Under the pieces are notes generated by a model that saw nothing but the letters and a program-made list of their open reading frames with translations, was not told the origin of the DNA and did no database searches. From Himantopus leucocephalus (lineage: Eukaryota; Chordata; Aves; Charadriiformes; Recurvirostridae), in contig RSEF01000031.1 of NCBI GenBank assembly GCA_003993805.1, positions 18,014,361 to 18,078,360 on the forward strand: a stretch of DNA of 64,000 nt. Reading direction: 5' to 3'. Of the stretch, positions 12,019 to 27,100 are shown one piece after another (within the stretch, counting starts at the first letter, position 1; each line of letters opens with the position of its first letter). The translations under genes were made by a program, and so were the position numbers.

Positions 12019-15000
12019 GCCTGGAAATACAGCAATACATTCACAATAAGCACTCATCTGCTTCAGAGCGACTACATGTTTAGTGTGAAGATGTATTCCA
12101 TATCTTATTTTGAAAAAAGCTGGCCTATAGTGCCTTTGTGCACCACTCCCACCCCTGGGAAAGCTCCTCAAATGTTGTATGAGTTATGGTCTAGAGTTGC
12201 TTTGCACATTATTTGTAGCTCACTGTTTCTTAGAACATTTGGTGTTCTCAGGAATAACCTGGTAGTTGCTGTCTCTCTGCTCTGCTGTGGTGTTTTCAGG
12301 CTCTCCTTTTCCTGCCTTGTCTTCCTTTAGAGCTATTTTTTCCTTGCTTGCTCCACTACATTTCCTGCTCCTGACTTTTGCATGTGGCTTTATTTAGTGT
12401 TGTCCAGGGCATGTCTCTGTGTCAGGAGGCAAATTTGGTACGGTGGGTTGGTATCACAGCCTGTGATCTATGGGAACCCTCGCCGCAGACAGAAGTACTA
12501 GGAGCAGATACAGACAGGGAAGAAAAGGAAGATGTGAGTAACTAGCCACTGCCCTCACTGCCTGAGTTAGGACTTGGTGGCGGCCAGAAACTAGTACCTC
12601 ACATACAGATGAGCTATTGACTGTGTGGTGATGGGATCTTGCCCCTTGGGAAGCAGCAGTTCCTGGCTCCTGCTGAGTTGCTTCCAGCAAGTTCAACCAC
12701 TGACTTAGAAAAGAAAAATGCAATCTGACATATAATCCTTGACAAGTTGCTGACCCTTGTATCTGAGGGACGAGAGGAAACTATTCTCAGTGTTCACACA
12801 GCTTTTTTCTCTATAAGCAGTAATTCTTTGTCCACGGCCTTGGAAAAAAAAAAAAAAGTCTGGATTGAAGGCAGAAAGTTCAGTCTCATTTCTGTGTGTA
12901 AGAAGTCCCTTTTACAGATGATTGAATTCAGCCCTGTCTGGGGTGAATGTAACAATTGTTTATTAATGTGAAGCCTTAAATTGTATCCAGCTGATTCTGT
13001 GGGGGGATTTTGCAGGCAGGAAGAAGTTAATTATCCAAAACTGGATCCAGATCAAGATTAGGCTTATTGGCTCACACACTGGAAGCCCGATAGCTCAAAA
13101 GTGGTAACTGACATACTTTTTTTTATATCATTGTGAGTATGTGCTATGCTCTAAGAAGGTACTTCTCCAGCCAGCTCAAGAAACGACTTTTTGCCTGCTC
13201 ATTAATCAATTGCACTTTTCTTGAGAAAAGGAATGTAACCTAACATAATACTCTCAACAGTCACTACAAAAAAAAAGTGGAAGCTTTTCAGGTCACGATT
13301 TAGAATTTTTGTATGCCTTTTCATGTCATGAATGCTGGCTCTTAGATGAAATAGTTCTGTTGGTAATAACCTTACGACTGTTTGGTTTTATTTTTCTCAA
13401 AATTACTTGGAGTCAACATGACCAGGATGTTTTCGGTGTTCTCATTGGCAGTGATGTGAAGTCATCTTGATGGTATGAATATATTGAAGAATCATAGCTA
13501 GATTTTAATTGTATTGAGGGCTAGCTGATTTAGTTCCCGAACTGTAAGATGAAACTTACTGATCAAATTCTAGACCAACAAAGCTAACAAGTGTTTTATT
13601 ATTCACCCTGTAGGGTAAAGATGTTCTCTGAGGAATTAAATCTTCAGCCACTATGAGAAAGTTAAGCATGGTATGAGTGTATATTGATCCTAATTCTGAT
13701 TTCATTTAAATCAATAGGCATTTGCTGTTGAGTTCAATAACAGTTGGACTGGACTGACGTTGTCAAATTCTGCAGGATTCTGCTGACCTCTACTAACCCC
13801 TCTTGTTTATATGGAACCTAAGTGATCAGTACCATGAATTTGTAATGATTTACGGGAAAATACTCAAGAATATGAATCGTCGTAAGAACTATCTTACTTC
13901 ATCTTTAATTTACAACTTGACTGACACACCAGTTCAAAGATTTTAGAGGTTATAGCCCATACTTAAAGTGAAGTTGGTATCCCTTTCTAAAGTAATGTTA
14001 GGGAGGATGAAACTCAGACTCATGAAGGAGTGGAAATAAACCTGTCAGTGTGCTTTTAGGACAGGTTGCTGCTCAGAAATTAATAAGAAGAAAATACTTA
14101 TTTGCAGTTATAACAGGCAAGACGTTTTGAATTACCTACAGACATGGGATCACTGTGAAAGTATCTTGAACTATCAGAAACTTTATAAAATACCGTTATA
14201 CAAAAGGGCATACAAAACTGAGGTTATTTCAAGATCCAGTAGTATATATTTTTTTTTTTCCTTGTTAAAGTTACTTGAGGAGAAAAAGTGTTCTAAGGCA
14301 TATAAAGCCTATATGTGATAAGGGAAATCCTTCCTTCAGCAGCAGCCTTCTTACCCTATATGAGACTTCATACTGTTAATGCAGTGTATCTCTGTTAAAT
14401 AAAGTTGATCTGTATGTGCTAGTTTTGCTAATTTTTTTGCAGATGATTTGAAAATGCAGACAAAAAATGACATCCCTCTGTCAGAATTCATTTTCTGCAA
14501 GGGAATTTCATCTGTTGTGTGCACAAAAAATGTAATGCCCAAATAAAGTTTTGTGAAAGATGACCATGTACAAATGAGACTGAAAAATAAAGTTTCCTCG
14601 GAAGAACTTGATGTATAAAAGAAGAAGTAGAGGGAAATTCTGATCTCACCGAAGTTAAATTTTTTCCATTGTCTTTTACAAGGTCAGTTTTCATCTTCAG
14701 TTTTCCAAAAATAGGTAAGTGAGATCTAACTAAAAATGTGCAGAAAAGTCATGGTAACAGAGGTCGTCTACATTTTGAGCCTTTAACAGTACATTTTTTA
14801 CAGTGTGTATCTTTTCAGTTACTGTTGATTTTTGAAACATTGTTGATGGCACTAGTGTCAATTCCTTTATGAAATGAAGCTCCAGTATATTCATGAAGTG
14901 AAATGGAGAAACAAGAAAACAGGGACAGGATGCTCACTGTTTGACTGACTGACATACACACAGCTTGAAAGGAAAGGAAACACAGCAAATCCACTTCCTA

Positions 15001-16585
15001 TTCAAGTCAAACCCTGGTGCTAAAAAAAGAAGTAGGAATAATAACAGCAAAGTTAGTTGTCTGAAAAGGCCCACAAGTTGTCAGGGTAAAAAGGAGGAAA
15101 AGGCAAGTAACAAGATTATTGAAGACATACAGAGCACATTGTGGCTCTGTCAACTGTATTTTGGGTAGTGTATAGCTTTTAGCTTCTGCAAGAAAAAGAA
15201 AAAAATATCTTTTATTATTTACCTTAAACAAATAATATTATAAATTGCTTAAAATAAGCTGCTTTAAGCAATAAATTGCTTTAAAACCCCACCAGATTTC
15301 CATGTATCAGTCTTCTCTATTTCTTGCACTAAAACCTCTGGGGTTTCTGTCAGTTTTTGATTACATTTGTAAAATGGGCAAACAACTCACTCTCTTGTGA
15401 AAAACAAACGAACATATTTCTCTAATTATTATGAATGTGTTATATTTCCTAGGTAATTTCTTTGAATTATTGCCAGTGATAGTACTTACCTACTGACCTG
15501 AGGTGATTATAGTAGGTACAGCAAATGTTGTGTCCTCTAATGTTGGGATAGGAAATGCTTCCTAGCCCAGCAACTGGTAACACAAGAATGAGGTTTGATA
15601 GTTTTATCATCTTAGTCTAATGTTTGTTGTGGCGTACTAGTAGTAGGGTCAAACCCTGCATCGTTTCCCTCTGATAGAAGTTTGTTAAGGCTTTTCCTAG
15701 CAGCCTGTATTTCCTAGGCAACAATCAACTTTTAAGTGGGGTCTGACATACATCTAAATGAAGGGTTTGAATTTGTGAGCCAGACTGTATAAATTTACGG
15801 ACTCCAGACCTTTCAGAATCTGAAAAATTTTCAGATTTTTGGAACATCTGTTATTTTGCTAAGCCCAATCGTCTAGCAAAGCCCTTTGTGTTCTCCACTA
15901 ACCATGATTAACCATCTGGCAGCTATCTGTAGATTTAGTTTCCCAAACCATAATTTCTTTCCAGTGCTAATCCTAGGAGGGTGACTAGGGGCCTCCATTG
16001 GCGTCTGCTTTTTTGTTATTCTAAAAAATTACTTCCAGTATTTCTGCCCAGTACTTAGCATCCTTATTTACTTTAGAGTATTTCCAGCAGATGGGGAGGA
16101 ATGTTCTGTTTTCCTCACATTCAGCACATTTCCGAAGAATGCTGATTTCTTTTTTTGGGCTATAACGGAACAAGATACCACTGCAATAATATGTTTCATA
16201 AGGGGTTTCTTTGGTGGTTGCACTTCTTGATGATCCCAGAGATCTCTTAGATGCCACTGTTTATCATCTTACGTCGTATTGCTTTGACTGTGCCATAAAA
16301 GCAGAAGCGTAGTCTGGAGAGGCAGTCTGCTCTGAAGAAGTACTCCAGGTCTTCTCTACTGCCTCTTACAGCTCTGCATTCATGAAAACCATGCTAACCA
16401 TGTCCGACAATTGCAATTTAGAAAACAAACAACTGCTCCAGCTTACAGGAAGAGCAAAATAGTGCTCAATACCAAGATAATAAGAATTGTTAAAAAAGCA
16501 AAACAAAACAATTTTATCTATAGTTTTTGTCCTGGTTTGGAAGAGTGCCAAATTTGCATGCTATGGAGGCTTGTAGAAGCTTTAA

Positions 16586-16625
16586 ATTGTGAAGACTAAC
16601 TCTACATTGTAAAGACTAACTCTAC
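16586..16625 (+). repeat. 20-bp tandem duplication
   Basis: ATTGTGAAGACTAACTCTAC is followed at once by ATTGTAAAGACTAACTCTAC, a single mismatch in 20 bases. Confidence 0.95.
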
Positions 16626-18086
16626 ATTTTTGGTAGTGCTTTGTGTCAGTGACCTGGCTTCCACACCCTCTGCTACAACATACAGGACTTATATTCTAAA
16701 TATATGAATCAGTACCATTGCAAGGATGGAAAGCACAACCTTTCCGTGCATTTAGCAGTGTTGTGATACCAGTGAAGCTATGTTGAAGTTATGTTGACAC
16801 TGAAGTGGTTTACTGTTAGGGGTGATGAGGATGGTGCTGTACTTCACCTTTGTAATGTAATGTCATACAGAAGAAAAACTACTGCTTTCCACTGTACATT
16901 TTGTGGCCCACTCTCAAGTTGTACCTAGGTAAGATTGTTTTAAGGAGTGTTCTCAGCAGCCAGATGACTACATTTGTAGTGAAACAATTCTGTTCCAAGC
17001 CTAGGAAGCAGAGATAAGAAATATAATAGAAACATTAATCTAAACTTTGTGGTTAAATAATATTGGTAGCAGGAAGTCTGCCTTCCCATTTTTTTCATCA
17101 GCTGATTCCTCCAGATCAGGTCTCGTATCAGTTCTGAATAGACCGAGTCAGTGTACTTCAGAAAGCTGTCATAGGGGTTTCTGAACCTTTTCAACCTATG
17201 GTAAGAGAGGCTGTGGGTAGTGTAGCTACACGGTAGGCCTCTCTCTGTGTGCGTCGAGAATTATTATGCAGGACACAGAATAAGGTCAAATAACATTAGT
17301 GGGGAAAGTCCGGGGAAGGATCATGGGAATAGGTCACGATTGCTAATCTCTCCAGGCTGCAACACAAGCAGAAGCTGTTTCAGAGTGTATTCTGGAAGAG
17401 AGGGTGTGGAAGGTCGTGCAGTCGGAGCTCATGATTTGGCAGGTGAATTCCCCCTTCACAAACATGCTCATAGCCTGTAGCTCCTGGCATCTTGCCTGTT
17501 TTTCTGGTTTGAAAAGGGAGGGGTGAATTTCCACGGATAAAAGTACCTCTGTCTACAGTTCACCTCAAGTAGTTGTTGAGCAGCTGCCATGCTTTCTAGC
17601 TGGCCTTAAGCCTCAAACTCTGTGACAGAAACTTTTTTCTAAAAGCACCAGCGAACATAAAATATATATTTTTTGTGATTTTTTTTGTGTGAACACTTGA
17701 ACTCCATTGGAAGTGTTGTTCAGGTAAAAATTGGAGTTTGTCCTAAAGAGATGAGAAATATTTTGGGAAAAAGATGTTTGTCTTTCCATTTTCACTTTCT
17801 ACATTAAATTGTTCAAAGATTGCAGGTTCTGGTTATAGTATTTCCTCTTTACTTCTTGTAATGCACTTCTCTAATACAAACACTAATGTAAGCATTGCTG
17901 CAAATGGGTCTGTCATGTATTTCTTTTTTCTTTTCACCTCAGGAGTGTAAATAAGTCCAAAAAAAAAAGAGTTTTAAAATACTGAAATTTTCAGGTATTT
18001 AGAAAAATGCTTAAAATGCTTTATAATACTAACAAAACATCAAGAATGTATACTAAACATATCTTGAGGCTCTTGAGACAAAAGGG

Positions 18087-18130
18087 TTCTGAAAGCCCTG
18101 CTGCCCTTTTCTGAAAGCCCTGCTGCCCTT
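18087..18130 (+). repeat. Perfect 22-bp tandem duplication
   Basis: The 22-base unit at 18087-18108 (beginning TTCTGAAAGCCCTG) is repeated without mismatch at 18109-18130. Perfect identity suggests a recent slippage event. Confidence 0.95.
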
Positions 18131-21100
18131 ATCTCCTGGTATGTTTTGCAGTCCAACAGCATCCCAGAGGTCTACAAATGTTATTTTAGAATTGACTGGA
18201 ACACTTGAAGCTAAAATCACTTACTTGATTCTGACTGGCCCAATGTGCCTCTCCAGTGATTTCACCCTAGCATATGCTAGAATCCAAGCAGCCGTATTTT
18301 TCAACTGGCCTTGTTGTATCTGTCCTACACCAAATGCAATCTTCCATTTTAGAGAATACATTTAAATCTCTGGCTTCTAAAAATAGCAATGGGAATGAGG
18401 TACGGGGTAACAGATGCTATGCAGGAGGATTAAAGACCACTCTGTGTAAAAGAGCCTTTGAAAGACTGAAGCTACACGACTTTTGAAAGAACATGGATTT
18501 CTTAGTTTATATACATCGCTGACATGTTTGGAGGAGCACAGGCTGTTATCATTAATTTAAAAATAGCTAATACTTAGAGAAAGCCTAAGGAATTACACAT
18601 ATGTAATGATTATATTTTATCCACTGCTAAAATGCAGCCTCCTCCTGTGGTGGAAAAGGGCTTATCTGCACTACAAGGGTTGTATGTATCTGCGTTAATA
18701 GATCTGTCCTGTCATTTCACAGCCAGAAAGGTGAAGTTGTATGCACAGTACATAACTAGGAAGAACAGGCAGTGCATACGTAATGTCTCTAAAACACTGA
18801 TAAAATCCCACATTCTGATAAAATGAGAATATGACAATATAAGCTTATAAAAATCAAATAGCAAGGATGTTAGTCTTATTTGGAAGACTGTTGCGTTGCA
18901 ATGACAATATGAAGGGTTTCAGTCTATTTGAGAATTTAAAGGCCCCAAGAGAGTAGTGCTATAGGGAAAACAACCACCAGAGGTGTAAGAAAGAGAAAGC
19001 AGACGGTTCACACTTGAATGGTTTCATCAATGTGTCATTTAAAGCACCATTTATTTAATTCCTAAATGTTGTTTCACAGAGGTCACATAAAGAAAAACAA
19101 TGGGGAATAAGGTTCATGACTTTCGTGATTTTCTTCCCATAGTTCTGTGGAGAAACAGGTGAATTTTACAACACACTAACAGCAAATGTTCTTTGTGATT
19201 CATGGATGTCAGAAATGGATAGCTTAGCTTTCCTTTCTCCAAATATCTTTCTTTTACAGCTGGAGGATCTGAAGCAAGGAGATAAACAGAAAAACCACTC
19301 CCTGCTATTCTGTAAGCTTCATTTCCTGCTGAGCCATTTTGATAACCAAAGTGACTGATATTAGTGGATAATGACATGAGAATACCACCATTTTCAGTCA
19401 TTAATGGCAAATGGGCATCATATTTTCAGTTTCAGAAAGCTGCTAACAATCCGTATAGCTGAATCAAGAAACCAACCAAGACATCTTTGCTGTATCACCT
19501 TGACCAAATAGTTTCATTTCACCACTGCTGTTACTCTTGCTACTGTATGTGCAGCAGTCCTATTTCAGGTCTACATTTTGGGATTCCAAGGTCTATTTCT
19601 TGGCATGTGTTTGCACGGTAAGAAGCACAAGGAGACGTAAATCTTCACTGGAGTGTCCAGGTGCTACTTTGATATAAATAAATCAGTTGCAAACAGTTAA
19701 ATGAGTAATCACATCTTATGTATAACAGATGGACTTTAGTGCAATTAGAGTCTAATGGAACAAGAATGAATAGCAGAAGATTTGCCTGCAGCTTGGGAGA
19801 GGATGGATGCTGTCTGAGGCAATGCTGGCTTCTGCCACAAGCTGTATTTCCAGTTATGCTGACTGCAAAGTGAAAGAATATTTTGCATAATGGAATTTGC
19901 ATTTTTTTTGCTGCTTAAGCCAACCACACAAATCATACCCTAAATGGTTTCTCTTTTATAAATCCCAGTACTGCTTACTGTCACGTGCCCCACTGCTCAG
20001 TGACATTCCACTCTCATAAACGTGTTTATTGGTTACTTTCTTAAACTCTTGCTAGAGGCTATTAAGAGTGCTTGCCAGTAAGATCTTCATTTAAATTGGA
20101 TAAATATTCCCAGAAAGGTAGAACTGTTAGCACAGTCCTGGCACTATGTGGCAGAGCTGTATGGTGCTGAACAGTTCACGTGCATACAGAACACATTCCT
20201 GAGGTGGTGCCTGAGCCAGCTGTGTTGGTGCTGGCCAGTATGAACGGGTGGTGTGAAAATCAGTGTATGTTCACAGAAGGTGGCCAGGAATCCACAAGAA
20301 AAGGGGGAGTCACTGTTGGGATGACAATGGGAAGAGAAGGAATAAGCTTCTCTGGCTCTGACTGGAAAACAGGTTCCCATTTTTGAATGCAGAAACTGGA
20401 GCTGTATTCTGGTGTTTTTTTCTTTGTATATAGGAAGCATAACCCTGCAGATATTCTTGAAAAACAGCCAGGTCAAGTCAGAGACCTTGCTGCTACCTCT
20501 CATTAATATCTTATTTTGATTTATTTGCTACTTACATAGGATCCGGTGGCAATAGTTGCTTTCACAACTACCGTGAAAGCCTCCTTGAAGATTTTGGTTT
20601 AGCTCAAATCACATTGTGAACTTCACCTTGGAAACATGACATCTTGTGGTTGTTTCTCAGTTCCTTCCTTCCCCTTTGGCAACAACTTTCCAGAGTGTCT
20701 CTGTATGGGCACACGGGACTCAGAGCTCAACACATCATCATTTTTCCTTCCATTTTGTTGCTATGCTGCTGTGTTTTGCCAAACTAGGCACTACCGTTTC
20801 CTCTTTGCAGAGGGTTAGAGTGGCAAGTGCAAGCCTCACGAAGCAAGTTCTGATTTAAAAATAATGTACCTTACTAATCCATTGAGAACACCACTGAAAT
20901 AAGTGAAGGTAACATACCATTTTTATAAAGAAAGCATGCACAGCAGAAATGAACTGGTATTGAGATAGCTGGTTTTGTTTTCCTAGAATTTCAACATTCA
21001 GCTGACACTCCTTTACCATTAAAAACAAAACGAAAAACCGCCCAACCACCCCACATCACCAAGTATTCTTATTCAATGTTTTCTTACTCACTGTACAGAC

Positions 21101-24100
21101 AAGACTACACACTCTGGGAGACCTGCCCGGGAAGATTGGGTAATCAGTTTAAAAATGACAGACTGACAGTTTTACTCCAAAAAAATAACACCTGAGCAAA
21201 TGCATGTCATTATACTGAGGCAGTACACCATACCCTGATGTACTTGAACAAATTACAGCCATTTGGTGTTGTGACATGGCTGTTTGAGAGTTCATATAAT
21301 GCGGTGTGTTATCATTTCCAATAATGCATCACATTACTGTGTGTTGACGGCGTTGAGGAGTTAACACTGTTCATCCTACCATGTGGACAACATTTCAACA
21401 GCTGGAGGGGCAGTGCTGACTACTTTCAGGGACCTCCTGTAAACAGCAGAAAGGAATATTCCCCAGCAGAATTCAGACTCTTGAAGAAATGCAGATGGCT
21501 GCCAAATCAAAAATGTCACCGGGATGTTTTTCTCTCTAAAAATTCTCTTGAGCTGAGGTACAATTTCTGTTATGAAAATATATTTAAAAATAGCTTGAGA
21601 GTCGGTTTCTCAGACTAACTCTAGGATTGAGATTGTTGGTAGATGTGCTTGAAAGGAAGTAGTTCACACCTGTGGTGGCATTTCTTTGAAGGTCTCTTTG
21701 TTTAGAGAACATTTTGACACAGATCTCTGACATCTCTCCGCTTCAGGCAGCTGAGGAATTAAAATTTTTCTTGAAGAATGTTCGGAATAGAAAAATCAAC
21801 TTGACTGTCAATGTAATACTGTTTCATAGTTAAATAATACAATGTGGTTATGCATAGCAACCAACAGAAAAAACCCCAAAACTTTGTGGTGTGGAATGCA
21901 GAATTTGTCTAGCTCTTGCAGATTGTAAACTTGCAGAAATGCATATGAATGTGAGCTTTAGCTTGATGTTCTGGCACAGTTGAGAAGATGGGCCAGGAGA
22001 TAAGTAAAGCTTCTACTAATGTAATGGCATATTCAAAGAAAACCATAAACAAATGAAGCTTAGTGCAGAGAGGAAAGTCTACAGGCTTTATTAAAGTTCT
22101 AAATTAGGATAATTTAAGTCATCACTTGAAACAATTCGTATTTGTTAGTTTGAACTGGCTCAACTGTTGAACTTAGTCGAACATTTGGGTTAGTAAACTA
22201 GGATTATTGACAACATAAATAAAGGGTTTATGCTAATGTGGATTTTATTTCCATGGCTGCATTTATCTGGGTGGCACAGTAATATAAGAAACCTTTCAGA
22301 ACAGACTGCTGGCTGAAACGGAATGTGTCCATAAGAACTGAACTCATCCTATAGCTTTCCAGTGGCCTCCATGGTTTAAGTTGATGATTTTGGTTCAGCT
22401 CACAGAAGACAGTTGTGTTAACGTTGGCCTTTTAAATCTTAAAGGCAAGTCAAAGAAAAGAACAAAGAAACTTGTGATTTAGATTTTACTGCAAGAGTTT
22501 TCCATTTGTTACAAATGGAGAACATGACAACCCCCCACCTCCTCAGCACTTTACTATGGTTATCCTGTAAATACAACTCTGCGTTCCTAAGTGCTGGTCA
22601 CCCACCATCTTGTTTGGGTGGAAATGATGTGCCGAGGTGCTTACCAAGCGAAGCTGCCCAAGAAAGGTTGTGTTGACCTCATGTACGCTATTTGGTGTCC
22701 CTCCATGGGCAGTACTAGAGGGCAGCAGCATTTTGATTTGGATCAGCAGGAGGATGTGAAACAAAACCATTCTCTGTGAGAACGGCTGCAGCTCTCCTCT
22801 GTGGTAACAGTCATTGTTCAGTGACTATTACAGAAAACCTGCTGTAGGTATTATATGATGACTTCAGTTAGAATTCACAAAAGCTGTCAGGAGAGCAGCT
22901 GGAACATGCTCTTTACGTATTAGGTTGTTTAATCTCTTTCCTGTTGTTTGGGATCGCAGAGTCGTACTGTGACTCCAAAATCTCTGCCTGTTCTCTTCCA
23001 TCCTCTAAGGAGATTGAGGAGACAAGAGGACAAGGAGGATCAAGGAGACAAAGGAAGAGCTAATCTCAACTGGCAGATAATTTATCCAATGCAGTTCTAT
23101 GCCTTTCCTAGGCCAGACAGTAATCACACAAAGTAACTGACATGAAGAAGGTTGTCACTTAATTTTCCTGAAGATAAAGGCTCTTTCTCTGTCCTTTACT
23201 ACTGCTCTGGGGCTGCGGTTCCTGGCCAAAATCCCCAGTGTCCTATGTGAACTGTCCATAGCCGTGGATAATGTTGCTTTTCAGACTGTTAGTGATAGCA
23301 CTGTGACTGCTACACACTCCCCAGCAGGAGCTTTGCAGCTACGCTGGCCAAGGTGGCTTTTGGCCAAGAATAAGCATAGGCCGGTGGCCAAGATCTCCTG
23401 TCAGACTCTGACTGTCTGCGCTGTGCCCTGAGGAGAGCCATTTATAATCTTTACTTTTCAGCCCTTAATCCGCTTCCTGCATTTCTCCACCTGGTTGTCA
23501 TAAATGCTGAACGCTCACAGGCAAGTTCCCGTAAGGAAGAAAAACAGAAGCCACATTTTGGAGGGTTAACACCTGAGCACTGAAGATAGCCCTCCAACCC
23601 CAGTTCTCAGAAGCCGCTATTGGAAATTTAGTGTCTAATCTTTTTGCCTTAGTTTCTTCATATGTGACATTGGGATAATATTTTTTACTAGCCTACTGGG
23701 AAGGTTTCAGTGATGGAGTGATTACTTTTTGTTAAGTGCTAAATTTCATTAGAACATATAAAAATACCCCCCAGTTTGCTACAAGATCTCTGTGGATTTT
23801 AGTAACCAGGTGCTATCCTCACATAAAAGCTGAGAGGAGAATAAAACCTCTGTGAAAGCAGACTATCTTCCTGTTTACCACCTTACCAGAGCGCACCAGA
23901 AGCGTGCAAAAACTGGTACTTGCTTTTTGCCATTGAGATAAAGAGCTTACCCGGGTTCCTGCCACAACTTCAAAGTCTGTTTTTGACACTTGTCTGACAT
24001 GTGCTGATCTTGTGTTTACAAAAATAACATTGAAAACTGATGTTCATAGATCTGGCAGTATTGATGTAAAATGAAATTTTCCTTGTGAAAAAAAATTCAG

Positions 24101-27100
24101 AAAAGTATTTTGTGTTGTTGTGAACTGAGAGACTTAGGACCTCACAATTACTAGGGTTAAGAAGGTGGTGTCTGAATTCTTAATGACTACTCCAAGGGAA
24201 GGAGTGATATAGCTGAAAGTCCTGACACATTGATTTTTGCATTTCTGAAACTAAGTAGTATGAGCTCTGCATCAGGAACAGTGTAGGGGAGAGACTTGAG
24301 CTGTGCTTTTAAAATGCCTATAAATGCAGCATTTGATTAATTGTACAGTAGACATGTATGTAAGGGTGAAAACAATAAAACCCTGATGTAAATTCATTGG
24401 GCATAAAAAAACCCTAACAGAACAGAAGGAAATACAAGGACAGCAAGGGCACAAATTGCTCCTCATGGCCTATGCCACTGGCAAATCATGACACTTCTGA
24501 GTGGAAATTTCCATGCATATTTATTATTGTGACCCTTTTAGTGGGCGTGATTTTGTGTCTCGTGAAGAAACCTAAGCAATGGCAAATCAGAAGCAGCTTT
24601 CCCAAGATATGTCTTGGAACCCACAATGAAAATAACATGGCAAATTTATTTACAGGAAAATCAGTCTTTTAAAAATATACTGCTGAGAGAGAAAGACCAC
24701 AGGGACAATGACAAATTGTGAGTGGCTTCAGTTTGTACTTTCTAGGTGTCTGTAAGATCACAACAGAGTGAACTGTGGGAAAAGCACTAGACACTGTAAC
24801 AGGAGAGGCCAAAGGACAAAAATATTTGTACAGTTTTAAGTATTAGAATTTTTCAAACATCCAACCACTTTCTGATAGATTCCCTACACAGGATGTCTCT
24901 TTGGATCAACAGCTGGAGGATGAATGAACCTTTAAGAAGCTCCAGACCTCCAGAAAGAGAGAAAAATACATTTCTCTGGTGTTAGGAGTAGGAGGAGTAG
25001 GAGCAGAGCCTCCCTCTGGGTTAAGTCATCATTTAACAGTTTGGTTTAGCTGTTCTTGGTCATAAATCTCTGCCTTATTTTGAAGAGTCTACTACAAATA
25101 TTCAGTTCAGAAACAGGACAGGATTGGTAAATTTAGGAACTGAAAATGCAGTCTTCACAACTGTATGCTTAGTATAGCCTTTCTGGTTAGACCTTATACT
25201 TTTTTCCTTCCTGGGATGATATTTACCCTCAGCATCTGTGTATGAAAGAAACAGTCCCATTTCTTTTCAATCATTTAAGTGTATCCAACTACTCATGCAC
25301 AGTGGGAAGGTCTCCCTTCTTAGTTTTCACTGTATGTGCGAAGCTACTTTCAGCTCAATTGACAAGCTGAAATTATAGCTGAAGTTTGTGGCACTGTGTG
25401 TAAGCAGGGGATCTGCTTCTCCTGCTCCTTCCTCTCAGTTGTCCTCTTACCAAACTAATCTTCCCAATGTAATCTTGATAAGGAAGGCTATGACTGTACG
25501 GTCTTTTGTAGTGGTGATGATGGCTACAGAGACATATTAGGAGCGCTGGACTGAGCTTTTTCGTAGAGCATTGATGTGATCAGACAGTTTCAGTCTGCTC
25601 CTGTGTGATATAAGGAACTCCACCACATCCTTCTTGCAAAGGATGGGATCCCACACGCTTGAGCACAGCAACATACACAAAGGTGCAGGAAGGCCCATGT
25701 GCATAGAGTCAAGTACTCCTCTTGGACAGCTATGAACAACCCCTTGACTCTGCAGGTTCTTCCTGGTGTTTGCAGAGCAGTAGAAGTTCACACTGTGATG
25801 CCAAGTGCCCTAGAACACCACAAACAGTGAGGTGGGCAATGGAAAATTACTGCAGGAGGCTGTACCATGTAGGTGTCTGCAGACCTTACTAGGCTCAACA
25901 GCAGCTGCAGAAGGCAGGCTCATGGCAGTGTGGGCTGGCAGGGAGGGAACACTTGGACGTTAGGATCCTGATGGGCCTGGAGTTTATTTCTTGGCTTTGT
26001 GTCAACTGCTTCACATCAAGTACTACTCACTGCCCTGGGTTAGAGGTGTCTTTGATGCTGGACACCTGACGACCTGTGGGCTAAAGTGCCTCTGTCATAA
26101 TTCTGAGCTTTTCCACCAATAGTGACAGCACAGGAAATTCTTTGCTTCTCTGAAACTAAGGAACATAGGAAAACCCTCTAAAAATAATGAGAGAAAAATT
26201 CCACTTTTAAAATACAAAGGTAAATAATGAATACTTTCAACACTTCTGTCTTCTTCAAGATCGTTATTATAAAGCAGATGCAGAGTAACAGTTCTGATGA
26301 CTCATGATGACAGTATGATCAGATGAGCTCTTATAGCCCTGTTAGAATTGTTTGAAAAGTTGCTATGTTTTTGTGGCCTGAAGTGGTAACTAGGGTGCTT
26401 CTGGTGTTCTGCAATGGAAAAACATATGGATTCTGCAAACTCCTCTTTGGTGATGGTAGAAGAATGCAGTGTATTTGGGGTGAAGGGACAGAGATATCCA
26501 CCTTTCGCAGTGGTAGGGGTGTTTAAAATGCTTTATTAGGACTGAATTTTAGATTTACCTCTTTAGGTATTTATAAAAAAAAATAGCCTGCTCATCAGAT
26601 ACTCTGCTCATCAATAGAATAGCCTTTGAAAGATCCCCATAATACTGGATGATCCTTTGTTTTACATATGAATATTTTTCTCTGTTTTAAATAATGGACT
26701 AAAGCTAACCTCCTGCACAGCTCACTGGAAGAGTGGACCACTCCGTTCAGTATCAATGTGTAAGTAAATGGTCCACTGGAATAAAGGCTGCACCATTTTT
26801 AAAAGCATTTTCAAATTCTGTTCATAAGAATGATCTATGGAATGTAGAACGTGTTCTAGTGAGGAAGTATATTGTGTTTTGGTCAGAAAATGTATCCTGT
26901 ATGTATATACATTTTCTTAGCGCTCTGTGCCAAGACAAACTCCCCAGGCACCTGAGTGCTGCAACACTCTTATGACTTAACACGCAACTAGTGCCACAGA
27001 AGAATGTGCCAGAGATATTTAATCACTAGACAGAGGAAAAAAAAATCTCTGTCATGACCTACTGACCAGACATTTCTTGGCAATTGCTAATCAACTGTGT

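Noticed and set aside
16527..16560. TGTCCTGGTTTGG, resembling the solo LTR start
   Set aside because: Only about a dozen bases match the LTR terminus and the following sequence diverges at once; too little for an LTR call.
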